Assembly (NCBI RefSeq): GCF_023347275.1
Contig: NZ_CP094468.1
Span: forward strand, 558,001-622,000
Length of the DNA: 64,000 nt
Origin: Faecalibacterium sp. I3-3-89
GTDB taxonomy: Bacteria; Bacillota; Clostridia; Oscillospirales; Ruminococcaceae
Direction of reading: 5' to 3'
The notes beneath the pieces are model-generated. The model did not search any database and was not told the origin of the DNA. It saw nothing but the letters and a program-made list of their open reading frames with translations. Shown one piece after another: positions 16,556-25,034 of the stretch; within the stretch, counting starts at the first letter, position 1, and every line of letters starts with the position of its first letter. The translations under genes and the position numbers were made by a program.

Positions 16556-17998
16556 ATGACCCAGAACCGAAATGACCGCCGTGCCGGGCCGCAGAGCAGC
16601 GCCCGGCCCCGCAGGCCGCAGACCCAGAACGGCTCCCACAGAGCCTACGACTGGACACAGGACCGGCGAGCCTCCGCTCCGCAGCGCCGTACCCGGCCGC
16701 AGGGCTATCAGGAACAGACGCTGGACTTCTCCGGCGGGGATGGGAGCTTCGAGCACTACGGGGACAACAGCATCCAGTTCCCCCAGCAGACGGCCCGCCG
16801 CCCCAACGGCCAGAGCCGGGCAGGACAGGCCCGCCGTCCGGCCCGGCCGCAGGGCCAGAGGCCCCGCCGCCAGAACACACAGCCATATCCCCGCAGCGGC
16901 CAGCGGCCCGGCAGCGCACAGAACAATGGCCGCTACCGCCCCACCGAAGCGAACCTTCGCAGCCCGGCCCGGCGGGAGGGCAAAAAGAAGCGCCGCCTGA
17001 CCCGGGCCGCCATCCGCCGCCGCAGGGCCATCCGCCGCCTGACTGCGCTGGCGCTGCTGCTCTGTGTCATCGGAGTGGGCGTCTACCTCACTGTGACCAT
17101 GCTTTTCAAGATCAACACCCTGCAGGTGGTGTCCGACGGAGCGGTGGTGAGCGAGGTGGGCGGCTATTCCAGCGCCGAAATTCTGGAAGCGCTGGGAGTC
17201 CACGCCGAGGAGAACATCTTCAGCTTCGACCCGGCAGAAAAGTCCGCCGCGCTGGAACGGCAGTTCCCTCTGCTGGAGAATATCTATGTGGAGCGGGATT
17301 ATCCCAATACGGTGGTGGTGCGGGCCGATGCGGCCACCGCCGCCTACGCCATGCAGACCTCCGGCGGCTGGCTGAGCCTCTCCGCCGGGCTGAAAATTCT
17401 GGATAAGACTGCTGCCCAGCCGGAGCTGCCCGTCCTCTACGGCGGCGAGCCGGAGTCTGCGACGCCGGGCGTCCAGCTAGAATTTGCAGCGGATACGCCG
17501 GCAGCGTCGGACAGCGCCGCGTCCAGTGAGGCCGCAGCCCCCGCCGATAAGCGCCTCGACTCCCTGAATACCCTGCTGACCGCGCTGGACAACAGCGGTC
17601 TGGGGGCGGACGTCACCCGCATCGAGTTCGAAGACCCCGAGCAGATGGCGTTCCTGTATCAGGGCCGCATCAGCGTGCTTCTGGGCACCCTGAACGAGCT
17701 GGACTATAAGCTCCGGCTGGCAAAATACGTCCTGCTGGACGAGGACGGCAAGGGCTGCTCGCCCACCGACACCGGGATGCTGGACCTGAGCCACCTGAGC
17801 GCCTCGTCCACCCGCAAATTCCGCTTCGCACAGGGAGAGCCGACTCTGCCCTCGGGCTATATCGCCCCGGTGCAGGCTGAGGCCCCGGCACAGACAGAGC
17901 CTCAGCCGGAGGAAGCCTCCGACCCCGAACCTGACACGGAGGGCGCGGACGCCGCGCCTGCCGATGAACCCACTGCCACAGCGGCAGAACAGCAATAA
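16556..17998 (+). CDS. ftsQ: FtsQ/DivIB-like division protein with long basic N-terminal and acidic C-terminal tails
   Basis: The 480-residue protein has an unusually long disordered cytoplasmic region (1-155) rich in Arg, Gln, Pro and Asn, one membrane helix (about 162-185), a POTRA-type domain and a beta domain. The POTRA domain begins FKINTLQVV and the beta domain contains ENIYVERDYPNTVVVRA. The C-terminal 45 residues are rich in Pro, Glu, Ala and Thr. DivIB/FtsQ binds FtsL and DivIC and controls septal synthesis. A typical DivIB is about 260-300 residues, so both tails are extra. It lies between murG and murE with GGAGG RBS. Confidence 0.85.
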   Translation: MTQNRNDRRAGPQSSARPRRPQTQNGSHRAYDWTQDRRASAPQRRTRPQGYQEQTLDFSGGDGSFEHYGDNSIQFPQQTARRPNGQSRAGQARRPARPQGQRPRRQNTQPYPRSGQRPGSAQNNGRYRPTEANLRSPARREGKKKRRLTRAAIRRRRAIRRLTALALLLCVIGVGVYLTVTMLFKINTLQVVSDGAVVSEVGGYSSAEILEALGVHAEENIFSFDPAEKSAALERQFPLLENIYVERDYPNTVVVRADAATAAYAMQTSGGWLSLSAGLKILDKTAAQPELPVLYGGEPESATPGVQLEFAADTPAASDSAASSEAAAPADKRLDSLNTLLTALDNSGLGADVTRIEFEDPEQMAFLYQGRISVLLGTLNELDYKLRLAKYVLLDEDGKGCSPTDTGMLDLSHLSASSTRKFRFAQGEPTLPSGYIAPVQAEAPAQTEPQPEEASDPEPDTEGADAAPADEPTATAAEQQ

Positions 17999-18012
17999 GG
18001 AGCATCTGAACC

Positions 18013-19491
18013 ATGAAACTGGAACAACTGTTGGAGGGCGTGCCCTATACGCTGGTGCAGGGCAGCCTTGAGCTTGACATCGAGGACATCATCTACGACA
18101 GCCGCAAGGCGGCCCCGGGGCGGCTCTTCGTCTGCATCGTGGGCACCCAGCGGGACAGCCATGACTATGCCGCCCAGTGTGCGGCCGAGGGGGTCACGGC
18201 GCTGGTCATCCAGCACGACATCGACCTCTCTGCCGTCCCCGGCGTCACTGTGCTGAAGGTGGAGAGCAGCCGCTATGCGCTGGCCCTCATGAGCGGCAAT
18301 CTCTTCGGCAATCCCTCCCGCCGGATGACCATGATCGGCGTCACCGGCACCAAGGGCAAGACCACCACCACCCATATGATCAAGAGCGTGCTGGAGGCCG
18401 CAGGCCGCAAGGTCGGCATGATCGGCACCAATGGCATCTACTTCCTCGGCCATCATCAGGAGACGGCCAACACCACCCCCGAGAGCTATGAGCTGCAGAA
18501 GACCTTCCGGGAGTTTCTGGACGCGGGCTGCGACACGGCTCTGATGGAGGTGTCCAGTCAGGGCCTCATGATGGACCGTGTGGCGGGCATCCACTATGAT
18601 GTCGGCGTCTTTACGAATCTCTCGCCCGACCACATCGGCCCCGGCGAGCATAAGACCTTCGAGGAGTACCGCAGCTGGAAGGGACAGCTCTTCCGACGCT
18701 GCACCACCGGCGTCGTGAACATCGACGACGAGAACACCGAGGCCCTGCTGGAAGGCCACACCTGCAAACTCGTGACCTACGGCTGCGATGAAAAGGCCGA
18801 TTACCGCGCCGGTACGTACCAGCTGCTGCGCACCCACGACTTCCTCGGCGTCCGGTTCCATGTCTCCGGCAAGGACGATATGGACGTCAGGGTCAATATG
18901 CCCGGCGAGTTCAGCGTCTACAACGCGCTGGCTGCCCTCACCGTGGGCAAGGTGCTGGGCCTGCCGGATGAGGCCATCCACGAGGGCCTGAGCCGCTGCG
19001 TGGTCAAGGGCCGCGTCGAGCTGGTGCCCATCAGCAGGAAGTTCACCATCCTGCTGGACTACGCCCACAACGAGGTCTCCACCGAGAGCCTGCTGACCAC
19101 CCTGCGGGCCTACAAGCCCCACCGCCTCGTGGTGGTGTTCGGCTGCGGCGGCAACCGCTCCAAGCTGCGCCGCTACGGCATGGGTGAGATCTGCGCCAAG
19201 ATGGCTGACTTCTCCATCCTCACCGAGGACAACAACCGCTTTGAGAAGGTGGAGGACATCCTCGCCGACATCCGCGTGGGCATGAACAAGGGCAACCCCG
19301 ACGCCAAATTCGTGGAGATCCCCGACCGCCTCGATGCGCTGCACTATGCCGTGGACCATGCACAGGAGGGCGACCTCATCGCCGTCATCGGCAAGGGCCA
19401 CGAGACCTACCGCGACCGCGAGGGCGTCAAGACTCCCTTCCTCGAGCGGGAGCTGCTGGAAGAGTATGCCCAGCAGATCGGCCTTGAGTAA
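18013..19491 (+). CDS. murE: UDP-MurNAc-L-Ala-D-Glu ligase MurE (probably meso-diaminopimelate adding)
   Basis: The 492-residue Mur ligase has DSRKAAPGRLFVCI near 30, the ATP loop GVTGTKGKTTTTHM near 112, TTPESYELQ near 155 and the carbamylated-lysine region. The C-terminal domain has DYAHNE near 352 and EDNNRFE near 407. The specificity loop aligns with DNPR of diaminopimelate-adding enzymes and keeps the Arg, but reads D-N-N-R. It adds the third amino acid to UDP-MurNAc-L-Ala-D-Glu. It is the last gene of the operon and is followed by a strong terminator. Confidence 0.93.
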   Translation: MKLEQLLEGVPYTLVQGSLELDIEDIIYDSRKAAPGRLFVCIVGTQRDSHDYAAQCAAEGVTALVIQHDIDLSAVPGVTVLKVESSRYALALMSGNLFGNPSRRMTMIGVTGTKGKTTTTHMIKSVLEAAGRKVGMIGTNGIYFLGHHQETANTTPESYELQKTFREFLDAGCDTALMEVSSQGLMMDRVAGIHYDVGVFTNLSPDHIGPGEHKTFEEYRSWKGQLFRRCTTGVVNIDDENTEALLEGHTCKLVTYGCDEKADYRAGTYQLLRTHDFLGVRFHVSGKDDMDVRVNMPGEFSVYNALAALTVGKVLGLPDEAIHEGLSRCVVKGRVELVPISRKFTILLDYAHNEVSTESLLTTLRAYKPHRLVVVFGCGGNRSKLRRYGMGEICAKMADFSILTEDNNRFEKVEDILADIRVGMNKGNPDAKFVEIPDRLDALHYAVDHAQEGDLIAVIGKGHETYRDREGVKTPFLERELLEEYAQQIGLE

Positions 19492-19509
19492 ACTGTAGTA
19501 TTTGAACAT

Positions 19510-19548
19510 AAAAATACCGGCTGTGCAGCTGCACAGCCGGTATTTTTT
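19510..19548. terminator. Bidirectional terminator between murE and the P-type ATPase
   Basis: A perfect palindrome of about 36 bp centred at 19,528 is flanked by A-runs and T-runs, so it can stop converging transcripts on both strands. Confidence 0.93.
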
Positions 19549-19564
19549 TGGATTCCGGAGGGAG

Positions 19565-21676
19565 TTAATTCTTTTCCGCCAGCGCCTTCTGCGCCTTTTC
19601 CTCGGGGATGAGGTTGGTCATGCTCTTGAGGCTGATGCCGATGGTGGAGAGGTTGTGCAGCATGGCCGAAGAGGCAGGCTGCAAGATGCCCAGAGCACCC
19701 AGTGCGATGAGGGCAGAGTTGAAGGTCAGCACAAAGCGGTAGTTGGCGCTGACGCGGCGCTGCAGGGAGTTGGCGATGGTCTTGAGGATGACCAGCTCCT
19801 CGAGGCTGTCGGCCTTGATGGTCACATCCGCGATCTCGCGGGCGATGGCAGCGCCGGAGTTGATGGCGATGCCGACGTCGGCGGCGGAGAGGGCGGGGGA
19901 GTCGTTGATGCCGTCGCCGATCATCACGACGGTGTGACCCTCGGACTTGGCCTTCTGGACGAAGGCGGCCTTGTCCTCGGGCAGAACCTCGGCGAAGAAG
20001 CGGTCCACGCCCACCTGCTTTGCGATGGCGGCGGCGGTGCGCTCGCTGTCGCCGGTCATCATGACCGTGCGGGTGATGCCGAGGCTGCGCAGGGCGCGCA
20101 GCACACGGGCGGCTTCCGGGCGGAGCGGGTCGGCGATGCAGATGACGCCGACCAGACGGCCCGAGGCAGCCAGATAGAGGTGGGAGTATTCCGGCTCGAG
20201 GTCGTCGAACTTCTGGCGCTCCTCCTCGGGGATGCTGCAGTGCTCGTCCTCAAAGACGAAGTGATGGCTACCGATGACGACCCGGTCGCCGCTGACCCGG
20301 CTGGCGATGCCGTGGGCCACGATATATTCTACCTCGGAGTGCATCTCCTCGTGGGAGATGCCGCGTTCCTTGGCTTCCCGGACGACGGCGTTGGCCATCG
20401 AGTGGGGGAAATGCTCTTCGAGGCAGGCGGCCAGCTGAAGGACTTCGGCCTCGGTTCTGCCGGAGAAGGGCACGACCTTGACCACCTTGGGGGTGGCGCG
20501 GGTCAGGGTGCCGGTCTTGTCGAAGACGATGGTGTCGGCCTTGGACAGGGCCTCAAGGTATTTGCCGCCCTTGACGGTGATGTGGCTTGCGCCGCACTCC
20601 CGCATGGCGGACAGGACAGCCAGCGGCATCGAGAGCTTGAGGGCGCAGGAGAAATCCACCATCAGACAGGAGATGGCACGGGTGGCGTTCCGGGTCAGGG
20701 CATAGGTGACGATGGTCGCGCCGAGGCACCAAGGCACCAGACGGTCGGCCAGAGCCAGTGCACGGTTCTCGGTGCTGGACTTGAGCTTCTCGGACTCCTC
20801 GATCATGGCCACGATCTTGTCGTAGCGGTTGGTGCCGCCCTCGGCCTTGGTGGTCAGGACGCATTCGCCCTCCTCCACCACCGTGCCGGCGTAGACGGTG
20901 GCACCGGTGATCTTCCGCACCGGCATGGATTCGCCGGTCAGCGCGGCCTGATTGACCATGGCCTCGCCCTCGATGACGGTGCCGTCCAGCGGGATCATGT
21001 TGCCGGAGCGGACGACGATCTCGTCGCCGGGGTGCACCTTGGTCAGGGGCATCAACACCTCGGTGCCCTGTGCGCGCACCCAGACCTTATCGACGTTCAG
21101 GGCCATGCTGCGGGCAAGATCGTCAAGGCTCTTCTTGCGGGTCCACTCTTCCAGCAGGGAGCCGACGTTGAGCAGGAACATGACCGAGCCTGCAGTGGCA
21201 AAATCCCTCCGTAGGATGGACACGCCGATGCTCAGGGCGTCCAGCACCTCAACTTCCAGCCTGCGCCGCCACAGGCAACGCACACCCTTCCAGAGAAAGT
21301 GGAGGGAGCGCAGCACCGTATAGGCGGCGTCGAGGGGGGCAGGCAGGAAGAGCTTGCGCAGCACCCGGCCCGCCACGAGGTCATACATCTTTTCCTGATA
21401 TTCCTGATTGATGCGGCGGCTGTCGGCGCTGGTGACCAGAGCGTCCAGCTCGGGGTCGTCGAAGCGGTAGCCGCTCAGGGCAGCGACAGCAGCCTTGCGG
21501 GAACCGGTGTAGCAGACGACCACGTCGCCCGTCCGCTCGTAGACCTTGGCCTTGCTGACAGCGTCGTGGTGGTTCAGGTAGGCTTCCAACACGTCGGCCC
21601 GGTGCAGCGTCATCCGCACGTTGCAGACGTGTACCCGCAGACGGCCGCGGCTTTCATGAAGAATAGTACATTTCAT
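19565..21676 (-). CDS. P1B-type metal ATPase with S-C-A transmembrane motif, possible FezB-like
   Basis: The 703-residue pump opens with an HMA-like domain (MKCTILHESRGRLRVHV) lacking the CxxC metal motif. It carries the actuator TGES, the phosphorylation motif DKTGT near Asp386, and HFPHS, GDGIND and C-terminal helices. The transmembrane metal motif before DKTGT is DFSCALKLS (about 339-347) in place of the usual C-P-x. Metal is therefore uncertain; iron export into a compartment, as for ferrosome-type P1B-6 ATPases, is one possibility. The upstream gene encodes a small GxxxG protein. ATG 21676 with GAGGA is preferred over an upstream start at 21712. Confidence 0.88.
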   Translation of the reverse strand: MKCTILHESRGRLRVHVCNVRMTLHRADVLEAYLNHHDAVSKAKVYERTGDVVVCYTGSRKAAVAALSGYRFDDPELDALVTSADSRRINQEYQEKMYDLVAGRVLRKLFLPAPLDAAYTVLRSLHFLWKGVRCLWRRRLEVEVLDALSIGVSILRRDFATAGSVMFLLNVGSLLEEWTRKKSLDDLARSMALNVDKVWVRAQGTEVLMPLTKVHPGDEIVVRSGNMIPLDGTVIEGEAMVNQAALTGESMPVRKITGATVYAGTVVEEGECVLTTKAEGGTNRYDKIVAMIEESEKLKSSTENRALALADRLVPWCLGATIVTYALTRNATRAISCLMVDFSCALKLSMPLAVLSAMRECGASHITVKGGKYLEALSKADTIVFDKTGTLTRATPKVVKVVPFSGRTEAEVLQLAACLEEHFPHSMANAVVREAKERGISHEEMHSEVEYIVAHGIASRVSGDRVVIGSHHFVFEDEHCSIPEEERQKFDDLEPEYSHLYLAASGRLVGVICIADPLRPEAARVLRALRSLGITRTVMMTGDSERTAAAIAKQVGVDRFFAEVLPEDKAAFVQKAKSEGHTVVMIGDGINDSPALSAADVGIAINSGAAIAREIADVTIKADSLEELVILKTIANSLQRRVSANYRFVLTFNSALIALGALGILQPASSAMLHNLSTIGISLKSMTNLIPEEKAQKALAEKN

Positions 21677-21713
21677 ATCTGAATATCCTCTGCGTATTGC
21701 AAAAATAGCCACG

Positions 21714-21738
21714 AAAAAGAGCCGCCCGCAGGCGGCTC
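21714..21738 (-). terminator. Terminator between the small GxxxG gene and the ATPase gene
   Basis: An 8-bp GAGCCGCC/GGCGGCTC stem with a 4-base loop is followed on the minus strand by TTTTT. It should make the small protein more abundant than the ATPase, which is reached by read-through. Confidence 0.85.
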
Positions 21739-21751
21739 AGAGGCTGTAAGA

Positions 21752-22033
21752 TCACTCGTTGGTCTCGGCGGCGGCCTCAGCCGTGTCCTCGATGACCTCG
21801 GCCTCAGCCTTGGCAGCGCGGGCCTCGTTGATGGCCTTTGCATCCTCGAGGATGTCACCGGCCTGCTCCTGTACCTTGCTGACGGTCTCCATGGTGCAGT
21901 CCTTCATGCGCAGGACAGCGGCGGTGGTCTGGGTGTAGACCTTCTTGGCGTCGCTGCTGGACAGCAGCTTGAAGCCGGCGGAGCCGAACAGGGTGCCGGC
22001 AGCGAACAGAGCGATCTTTTTCATATCGACCAT
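21752..22033 (-). CDS. Small DUF6110-like membrane-associated protein with GxxxG helix
   Basis: The 93-residue protein has an N-terminal hydrophobic helix (about 5-22) with GTLFGSAG, a GxxxG helix-packing motif, then a charged helical region and an acidic C terminus (EVIEDTAEAAAETNE). I recall DUF6110 proteins of this type beside HMA-domain P-type ATPases, but the name is from memory. It has its own promoter and RBS (AAGGAAGG) and is separated from the ATPase by a terminator. Its role may be structural, such as coating or anchoring a metal compartment; that is inference. Confidence 0.7.
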   Translation of the reverse strand: MVDMKKIALFAAGTLFGSAGFKLLSSSDAKKVYTQTTAAVLRMKDCTMETVSKVQEQAGDILEDAKAINEARAAKAEAEVIEDTAEAAAETNE

Positions 22034-22106
22034 AGTTTATATACCTTCCTTTTATCGTACTTCACAGAGGTGTCGGGAAAGACACCGTACAAGTGTTTCT
22101 GCGGAT

Positions 22107-22164
22107 ATTATAGCGCGGATTTCGGAATTTGCAAGGTTTTTTGGCGATGTTAAGATGTATTAAC
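22107..22164 (-). promoter_or_regulatory. Promoter of the GxxxG/ATPase unit with possible operator
   Basis: On the minus strand TTGCAA (22134-22129), 16 bp and TATAAT (22112-22107) form a near-consensus promoter. Just upstream is the inverted repeat GTTAA-N6-TTAAC (22149-22164), a candidate regulator site. Confidence 0.75.
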
Positions 22165-22273
22165 TTTTTACGGAAAGTAGTTAGAGAGGACTGTCTCTTC
22201 GCGTTTTTTGAAGCAAACTACAGTTTGTATTTTCAAACAAACCGGGAATTTCAGAGAAATCTCGGCCAGAGTC

Positions 22274-22303
22274 TTGCGCAGGACGCTGCATCCGTTGTAC
22301 AAT
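22274..22303 (+). promoter_or_regulatory. Promoter of the HAD phosphatase/exonuclease genes
   Basis: TTGCGC (22274-22279), an 18-bp spacer and TACAAT (22298-22303) lie about 70 bp before the HAD gene. Confidence 0.6.
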
Positions 22304-22373
22304 AAACAATGTATGACCAAAAACAGCGACAGGGCGGCGCGTTCCGGCCTGTTCCAGATAAGTGAGGCAGGAA

Positions 22374-23192
22374 ATGGAAAAGAAAGAGATCCGTGTGCTG
22401 GCGCTCGACCTCGACGGCACCCTGACCAACGACCAGAAGGTCGTTACCCCCGCCACCCGGACGGCGCTGGACGCTGCCGCCGCCAAGGGCGTGACCATCG
22501 TGCTGGCTTCGGGTCGTCCCACGGCGGGCGTGGTGCCGCTGGCACAGGAGCTGGGGCTGGACAAGAAGGGCGGCTGCATCCTCTCCTACAACGGCGGCTC
22601 CATCACCGACTGCGCTACCGGCAGGACGCTCTACAGCCAGTGGCTGGATTCAAAATATGTGCCGGCCCTCTGTGCCTTTGCCAAGGAGCAGAAGGTGGCC
22701 ATTGTCACATACAATGAGCAGGGCGTCGTCTCCGAAAGTCCCGAGGACCCGTGGGCGCTGAAGGAGTGCTTCACCTGCGGGCTGCCCATGCAAAGGGTGG
22801 AGGATCTCGCCGCCTATGTGGACTACCCCATCTGCAAGATGCTCATCACCCTCGACCCCGCCCGCCGCGACGAGGTGCTGGCGGCAGGCCGGAAGGTGTT
22901 TGAAGGCAAGATCGACCTTTACCCGTCCAGCCCCTTCTTCATCGAAGCCGTGCCGCTGGGCGTCGCCAAGGATGTGAGCCTTGCGGGCCTGCTGGAAGAG
23001 ATGGGCCTGACCCGCGACAACCTGATGGCCTGCGGCGACGGCCTCAACGACCGCTCCATGATCCGCTATGCCGGTGTGGGCGTGGCCATGCAGAACGCCG
23101 AGCCGCCCGTCAAGGAGGCCGCCGACTATGTGACGGAGGCCGACAACAACCACGACGGTGTGGCTGAGGCCATCGAGAAGTTCATTTTGTGA
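22374..23192 (+). CDS. Cof-type HAD-IIB phosphatase
   Basis: The 272-residue protein has HAD motif I DLDGTLTN near residue 13, motif II LASGRPT near 45, a C2B cap domain in the middle, Lys near 190 (motif III) and GDGLNDRSMI near 220 (motif IV). Such enzymes dephosphorylate sugar phosphates or flavin-related phosphates; the substrate cannot be read from sequence. The ATG at 22374 follows GAGGCAGGA closely; a GTG at 22362 has no RBS. It is followed by the exonuclease gene with 17 bp between. Confidence 0.88.
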   Translation: MEKKEIRVLALDLDGTLTNDQKVVTPATRTALDAAAAKGVTIVLASGRPTAGVVPLAQELGLDKKGGCILSYNGGSITDCATGRTLYSQWLDSKYVPALCAFAKEQKVAIVTYNEQGVVSESPEDPWALKECFTCGLPMQRVEDLAAYVDYPICKMLITLDPARRDEVLAAGRKVFEGKIDLYPSSPFFIEAVPLGVAKDVSLAGLLEEMGLTRDNLMACGDGLNDRSMIRYAGVGVAMQNAEPPVKEAADYVTEADNNHDGVAEAIEKFIL

Positions 23193-23209
23193 AAGGATAC
23201 CAAACGCAA

Positions 23210-24214
23210 ATGCCGCGCAACTTAGTTTTGTTCGATCTGGAGTGGAATATCGGCTATAAGCCCTTTACCTTCAATTACCATGGCGTCCAGCAGACGCTCC
23301 GGGGCGAGATCATCGAGATCGGCGCTGTCAAGATCGACGAGGACGCCAATGTGCTGGATACCTTCTCCATCCACCTCCGTCCCCGCATCTTCCGCAGCCT
23401 GCAGCACCACATCGCCAAAGTCACCGGTCTGACGCAGGAGGACCTCGACAAGGGCGAACCCATCCTTCAGGGCCTCCGCCGCTTCATGAAGTGGTGCGGC
23501 CCCGATGCCGAGTTTGCCGAGTGGGGGCTGGACGATGTGCCGGTGCTCAAGCAGAACCTCTTCCTGTGCAACCTCGACGAGAGCCGTCCGACGGTCTGGT
23601 ACGACCTGCAGCAGATCTTCCTGCGGGAGCATCCCCGCAAAGAGGGCGAGGGGATGAAGTTGGAGAGCGTCGTCACCCGGATGGGCATCCCGATGGAGCG
23701 ACCCTTCCACGATGCTCTGTCCGACACCCTCTACACCGCCGACATCTGCCGCAGGCTGGATCTGCGGGCCGGGCTGGCCGCTTACCCCACCGAGGACGAG
23801 ACGCTGCACCAGAACCTCTGCCCGACGCCGGGCGACTACCGGGATTTCAAGGTGTTCCGGGGCTATCTGGAACAGTCCACATGGAAGCTGGACCCGGTCA
23901 TCGGCACGATGGCCTGCCCGGTCTGCCACACGGCTCTGCAGCCGGACGACGTCTGGCTGAAAAAGGGGAGCAGCGGCTGGTATACCCTGTCCCAGTGCCC
24001 CGTCTGTGCGGGCAAGGGCGGCGAGGCAGGCCGGGGCGTGTTCCAGAAATACCGGATGTCCCGCCGGGACGGCCTGCACTGGGCCTTCGCCCGCTGCATC
24101 CAGATGCCGGACGATGCCTCTCTGGCCAACTGGAAAAGGCAGCGCGCCCAGTATCTGGAACGCCAGCGCATCAAGGCCGAAAAGCAGGCCGCCGAAGCGG
24201 CCCAGAACAATTGA
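23210..24214 (+). CDS. DEDDh 3'-5' exonuclease-domain protein with zinc-finger-like C terminus
   Basis: The 334-residue protein has exonuclease motif I FDLEWN near residue 8, IIEIGAVKID near 34, a central D and motif III FHDALSDTLYT near 165, where His and Asp complete the DEDDh metal site. The N-terminal half resembles sporulation-inhibitor KapD and RNase T relatives. The C terminus adds CPVC and CPVC-type pairs near 236 and 261, possibly a zinc ribbon, and a basic tail. It may trim RNA or DNA ends. ATG 23210 with AAAGGA is preferred; a GTG at 23189 overlaps the HAD stop codon. Confidence 0.8.
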   Translation: MPRNLVLFDLEWNIGYKPFTFNYHGVQQTLRGEIIEIGAVKIDEDANVLDTFSIHLRPRIFRSLQHHIAKVTGLTQEDLDKGEPILQGLRRFMKWCGPDAEFAEWGLDDVPVLKQNLFLCNLDESRPTVWYDLQQIFLREHPRKEGEGMKLESVVTRMGIPMERPFHDALSDTLYTADICRRLDLRAGLAAYPTEDETLHQNLCPTPGDYRDFKVFRGYLEQSTWKLDPVIGTMACPVCHTALQPDDVWLKKGSSGWYTLSQCPVCAGKGGEAGRGVFQKYRMSRRDGLHWAFARCIQMPDDASLANWKRQRAQYLERQRIKAEKQAAEAAQNN

Positions 24215-24379
24215 AAAAGAAAATATCGTGCAGGAAAACGAGGGCCTGTTCCGTTGTTATAGGAGAGATGAGGCTGTAAAATGGCAAAATTGCTCAGATT
24301 TTGTTCATCTCCCGGTCATAGATGATGGATATACTATGACTCAATAATGGTCGGAAGCGAAAGGAAGGGTACGGGCACG

Positions 24380-24982
24380 ATGGGAACGATGTTCATCGAT
24401 GGGATACATCAGCTGGGTACGCTGGAATTCTGGAAGACATTGCTGGACAGCTTTGAGGGGCTGGGGCCGGTGGCACCTATCCTTCTGGCAATGGTGGAGT
24501 CCATCTTCCCGCCGCTGCCCCTCATCGCCATCGTGGCCCTCAACGTCGCAGCCCACGGCGGGCTGCTGGGCTTTGTCTACAGCTGGGTCGGCGTCGCTGC
24601 CGGAGGCACGGTGGTGTTCCTGTTCTGGCGGCGGGTGGTCAAGCGCTTTTTCTGGAAGCTGGCCTCCCGCTCCGAAAAGCTGAAAAAGGCCCAGCAGTGG
24701 GTCAGCCATGTGGACACCGCCACCCTCTTCATGCTGGCGGTCCTGCCCTTCACGCCCACAGCGTTTCTGCATCTGGCTTTCGGAATCTCGGATTTTGACG
24801 AGAAGCGCTATCTGCTCACCCTTCTGGTCGGCAAGGCCGTGATGGTGGCAATGATGGCCCTCTTCGGCCAGTCGCTGGTCAGCTCGCTGCGGAACCCGGT
24901 GTATCTCATCCTCGCCATCGCCATCTGGGCCGGGATGTACTGGGTAAGCAAGAAGCTCTGCAAAAAGCACGATCTGAACTGA
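24380..24982 (+). CDS. DedA/VTT-domain membrane protein
   Basis: The 200-residue membrane protein has helices near 20-60, 65-85, 130-150 and 175-190. The pattern F-x-G-x-G-P-V-A-P-I near 20, E-S-I-F-P-P-L-P near 34 and later LPFTPTAFLHLAFG matches the VTT/DedA (SNARE-associated) family. Members act as lipid scramblases or transporters, some recycling undecaprenyl phosphate; the substrate here is not known. AAGGAAGGG precedes ATG 24380; the ATG at 24347 has no RBS. The preceding 160 bases hold no gene. Confidence 0.75.
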   Translation: MGTMFIDGIHQLGTLEFWKTLLDSFEGLGPVAPILLAMVESIFPPLPLIAIVALNVAAHGGLLGFVYSWVGVAAGGTVVFLFWRRVVKRFFWKLASRSEKLKKAQQWVSHVDTATLFMLAVLPFTPTAFLHLAFGISDFDEKRYLLTLLVGKAVMVAMMALFGQSLVSSLRNPVYLILAIAIWAGMYWVSKKLCKKHDLN

Positions 24983-24990
24983 TAGAAAAC

Positions 24991-25024
24991 AAAGGAACCC
25001 CGGCAGCGCTGCCGGGGTCCCTTT
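24991..25024. terminator. Bidirectional terminator
   Basis: A 10-bp GC-rich stem centred at 25,007 is extended by AAAGG/CCTTT arms and separates the converging VTT gene and ABC exporter operon. Confidence 0.88.
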
Positions 25025-25034
25025 GCTTTCTTCT

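Noticed and set aside
15162..16919. A 585-codon minus-strand frame opposite murG
   Set aside because: Antisense shadow with no RBS; the plus strand encodes an unambiguous MurG.
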